From Clostridiales bacterium (GTDB lineage: Bacteria > Bacillota > Clostridia > Lachnospirales > Lachnospiraceae), in assembly GCA_021203115.1 (NCBI GenBank), contig JAJQBV010000064.1, forward strand, positions 1 to 25,920: a stretch of 25,920 nt of DNA. Reading direction: 5' to 3'. Positions within the stretch are counted from its first letter, which is position 1, and each line of letters opens with the position of its first letter. This document shows, piece by piece, positions 24,317-25,920 of this stretch. The notes below the pieces were generated by a model. It was given only the letters and a program-made list of their open reading frames with translations, made no database searches and was not told where the DNA came from. A program made the translations under genes and the position numbers.

Positions 24317-25920
24317 CTGTCCCGGACACACAGCGCGCCGTACCCGACCAGCTCATTCGGATACGAGGCAAAACCCGGCATTGCCCTCGCCCCGCGGCGG
24401 AGGTATGCTTTTATTTTTTCTCCGTAAAGATACGGATCATTCCCCAGCCGAATCCCCCACTCCATCAGCAGCGCCGCCGCTCCGGTGACAAAGGGCGCCG
24501 CCATGGAGGTGCCGGTCTTCGCCGTATATCCTCCTCCGGGCGCACAGGAAATGATATCGACGCCCGGTGCTGCCAGATCCGGCTTCTCCGGATAGATTCG
24601 CTCCTCCCCGCCGCGGCCGGAAAAGGACGCATAGCTGTCAAACGCGGCATCGTAGGCTCCCACAGAAATCACCTTCTGCGCGGTGGCCGGGATGGTGATG
24701 GTATTGTATGGCGCCGGATACAAAAAACCGGTTCCCGCCGACAAAACGGATGAGCCGGGAAGCCAGAGATCATATTGCCCGGTGTCAATCTTTACGGGAC
24801 GCAGAAGAATCTCCCACACACCGGAGGGAAGCCGGGAGCTCTTCGGGATAAAATCAAAATAGATTTCCTGATCCGTGCTGTAGGGGCGCGGTTCTCCGTA
24901 ATAGACGAGCAATTCCATCTCTTCCACGGAAAAGCGCTGCGTCTGCCGGTCGGCAGAAAGCGGACCGATCAACCCTCCGTCCGGTCGGCGAAGCGAAATT
25001 TCAATCTGATCCTCATAGGACTTCCACAGTTGTATATTCAGCGTTGTCTCATAATCCCCGACGGAAAAATCGATGATGGCGGTGTCCGCACCGGAAAGAC
25101 GGCCGGCCGCGTGCGTGCGCGAGGTGCCCTCGTTTCCGGTTCCCGCCACAAGGACCGATTTCCAATAGGAAGCGGCTTCCGTCAGGTAAGTCTCCACCAG
25201 AGACGTCCCGCGATGGGAACCGTAATTATTGCCGAAGCTCAGGTTGACGGCCACCGGCATCTGCAGCTCCTCCGCCCGCCGCAACACATAGTCCACAGCG
25301 AGCATCAGCTCACTCGTCCGCGGAAATCCATCCGGATCCGCCGTTCCCAATTTGACAACCAACAGAGAGGCGCGGGGCGCCATACCGCGGTATAGTCCCT
25401 CCGAAGCCCTCCCGTTTCCGGCACAGATCCCCGCCACATGCGTACCGTGGCCGCTGAGATCCCGGCTGGGAACAACCGCGTAGCGCTCCTGCTGCGTGGG
25501 CTGCGATAATGCCTCGTTGATCTCTCCGCTGTCAAACACACGGTCCAGCGTCTGATCCCAGAGATTCACAATTCTCGTTGTTCCGTCCTCGTTTCTGAAA
25601 TCCGGATGGGCATAGTCGATGCCGGAGTCAATGACGGCAACGAGAATTCCCGCGCCGTACAGAGAAGCCGGACTCCCCGCTGCCTGCAAAACATTGACAC
25701 AGGAAACGCGCCTGCCTTCGCTGACCGCGAAGAACAGGCGCTTTGGTTTTTCAATGTATTCGATTTCAGGCCACCCGGAAACCTCCCCGACGCGATCCTC
25801 CGGAACGGTTAAAACCGCATAGCCGTTCAGCAGCGGATGAATCCGAATTCCATTCCGGACCGACGGCGCATCCGCCAGACTGCCGGAAGCCTTGACAATC
25901 ATCTGCCATGTCTTTTCGGC
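24304..25920 (-). CDS. S8 (subtilisin-like) serine protease, 5' end outside the window
   Basis: A subtilase with complete catalytic triad, counted from the in-frame ATG at 25902: Asp92 in AVIDSGIDYAHPDF, His152 in SGHGTHVAGICAG and Ser466 in GTSMAAPFVTGAA; the oxyanion Asn lies in VAGTGNEG. A beta-rich insert (about 280-400) separates the Asn and Ser blocks, as in clostridial Csp-like subtilases with a jellyroll insertion. No ordinary signal peptide is seen. The frame stays open through the last base of the window, and the ATG at 25902 has no ribosome binding site, so the gene is taken as 5'-truncated by perhaps a few tens of residues. Csp-like proteases act in spore germination or extracellular proteolysis; which applies here is unknown. 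Confidence 0.9.
   Translation of the reverse strand, partial: AEKTWQMIVKASGSLADAPSVRNGIRIHPLLNGYAVLTVPEDRVGEVSGWPEIEYIEKPKRLFFAVSEGRRVSCVNVLQAAGSPASLYGAGILVAVIDSGIDYAHPDFRNEDGTTRIVNLWDQTLDRVFDSGEINEALSQPTQQERYAVVPSRDLSGHGTHVAGICAGNGRASEGLYRGMAPRASLLVVKLGTADPDGFPRTSELMLAVDYVLRRAEELQMPVAVNLSFGNNYGSHRGTSLVETYLTEAASYWKSVLVAGTGNEGTSRTHAAGRLSGADTAIIDFSVGDYETTLNIQLWKSYEDQIEISLRRPDGGLIGPLSADRQTQRFSVEEMELLVYYGEPRPYSTDQEIYFDFIPKSSRLPSGVWEILLRPVKIDTGQYDLWLPGSSVLSAGTGFLYPAPYNTITIPATAQKVISVGAYDAAFDSYASFSGRGGEERIYPEKPDLAAPGVDIISCAPGGGYTAKTGTSMAAPFVTGAAALLMEWGIRLGNDPYLYGEKIKAYLRRGARAMPGFASYPNELVGYGALCVRDSYDS

Overview
The window is a gene-dense, GC-rich piece of a bacterial chromosome, most likely from a Gram-positive Clostridia member, probably Lachnospiraceae. 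The argument is from style of content: strong Shine-Dalgarno sites, sigma-A type promoters, ArgG, AlaS and LysA sequences that look clostridial, an S8 protease of the clostridial Csp-like type, and a FecCD transporter with a NEAT-like surface domain. No tRNA, rRNA, CRISPR array, phage or transposase gene was seen. No gene-free stretch exceeds 300 bases.

Layout. argG lies alone on the + strand at the left end and converges with rpsU through a bidirectional terminator. Then, all on the - strand (read right to left): alaS and rpsU, each with its own promoter. From about 17.4 kb down to 4.5 kb runs a tightly packed gene train: a degenerate KaiC-like/PEP-synthase ATP-grasp fusion, an FtsX-type permease, a GAF-domain ABC ATPase, a FecR-domain protein with Ig-like repeats, a CHASE2 adenylate cyclase (split here by a one-base frameshift), purine nucleoside phosphorylase, an MTA/SAH-deaminase-like amidohydrolase and RNase HI. 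From the permease to RNase HI the gaps are only about 14-31 nt, so this looks like one transcription unit. Upstream of it sits lysA with its own promoter.

From 23.8 to 18.9 kb, also on the - strand, is a probable heme or iron-chelate uptake operon. It starts with two regulators (BlaI/MecI type and XRE type), then a NEAT-like protein, a substrate-binding protein, a FecCD permease and an ABC ATPase with an unusual C-terminal domain. A 193-bp imperfect palindrome sits between the binding protein and the permease. A divergent XRE gene and a 5'-truncated S8 protease finish the right end.

The most interesting content is the 7.2-17.4 kb block. It joins an extracytoplasmic sensor cyclase, a FecR/Ig-like envelope protein, an ABC exporter-like pair whose ATPase carries a GAF domain with a near-NKFDE motif, and a nucleotide-binding fusion protein that has lost its Walker A motif and has no visible phosphohistidine domain. 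This could be an uncharacterised envelope-sensing, cyclic-nucleotide-controlled module. That function is inference from domains and gene order.
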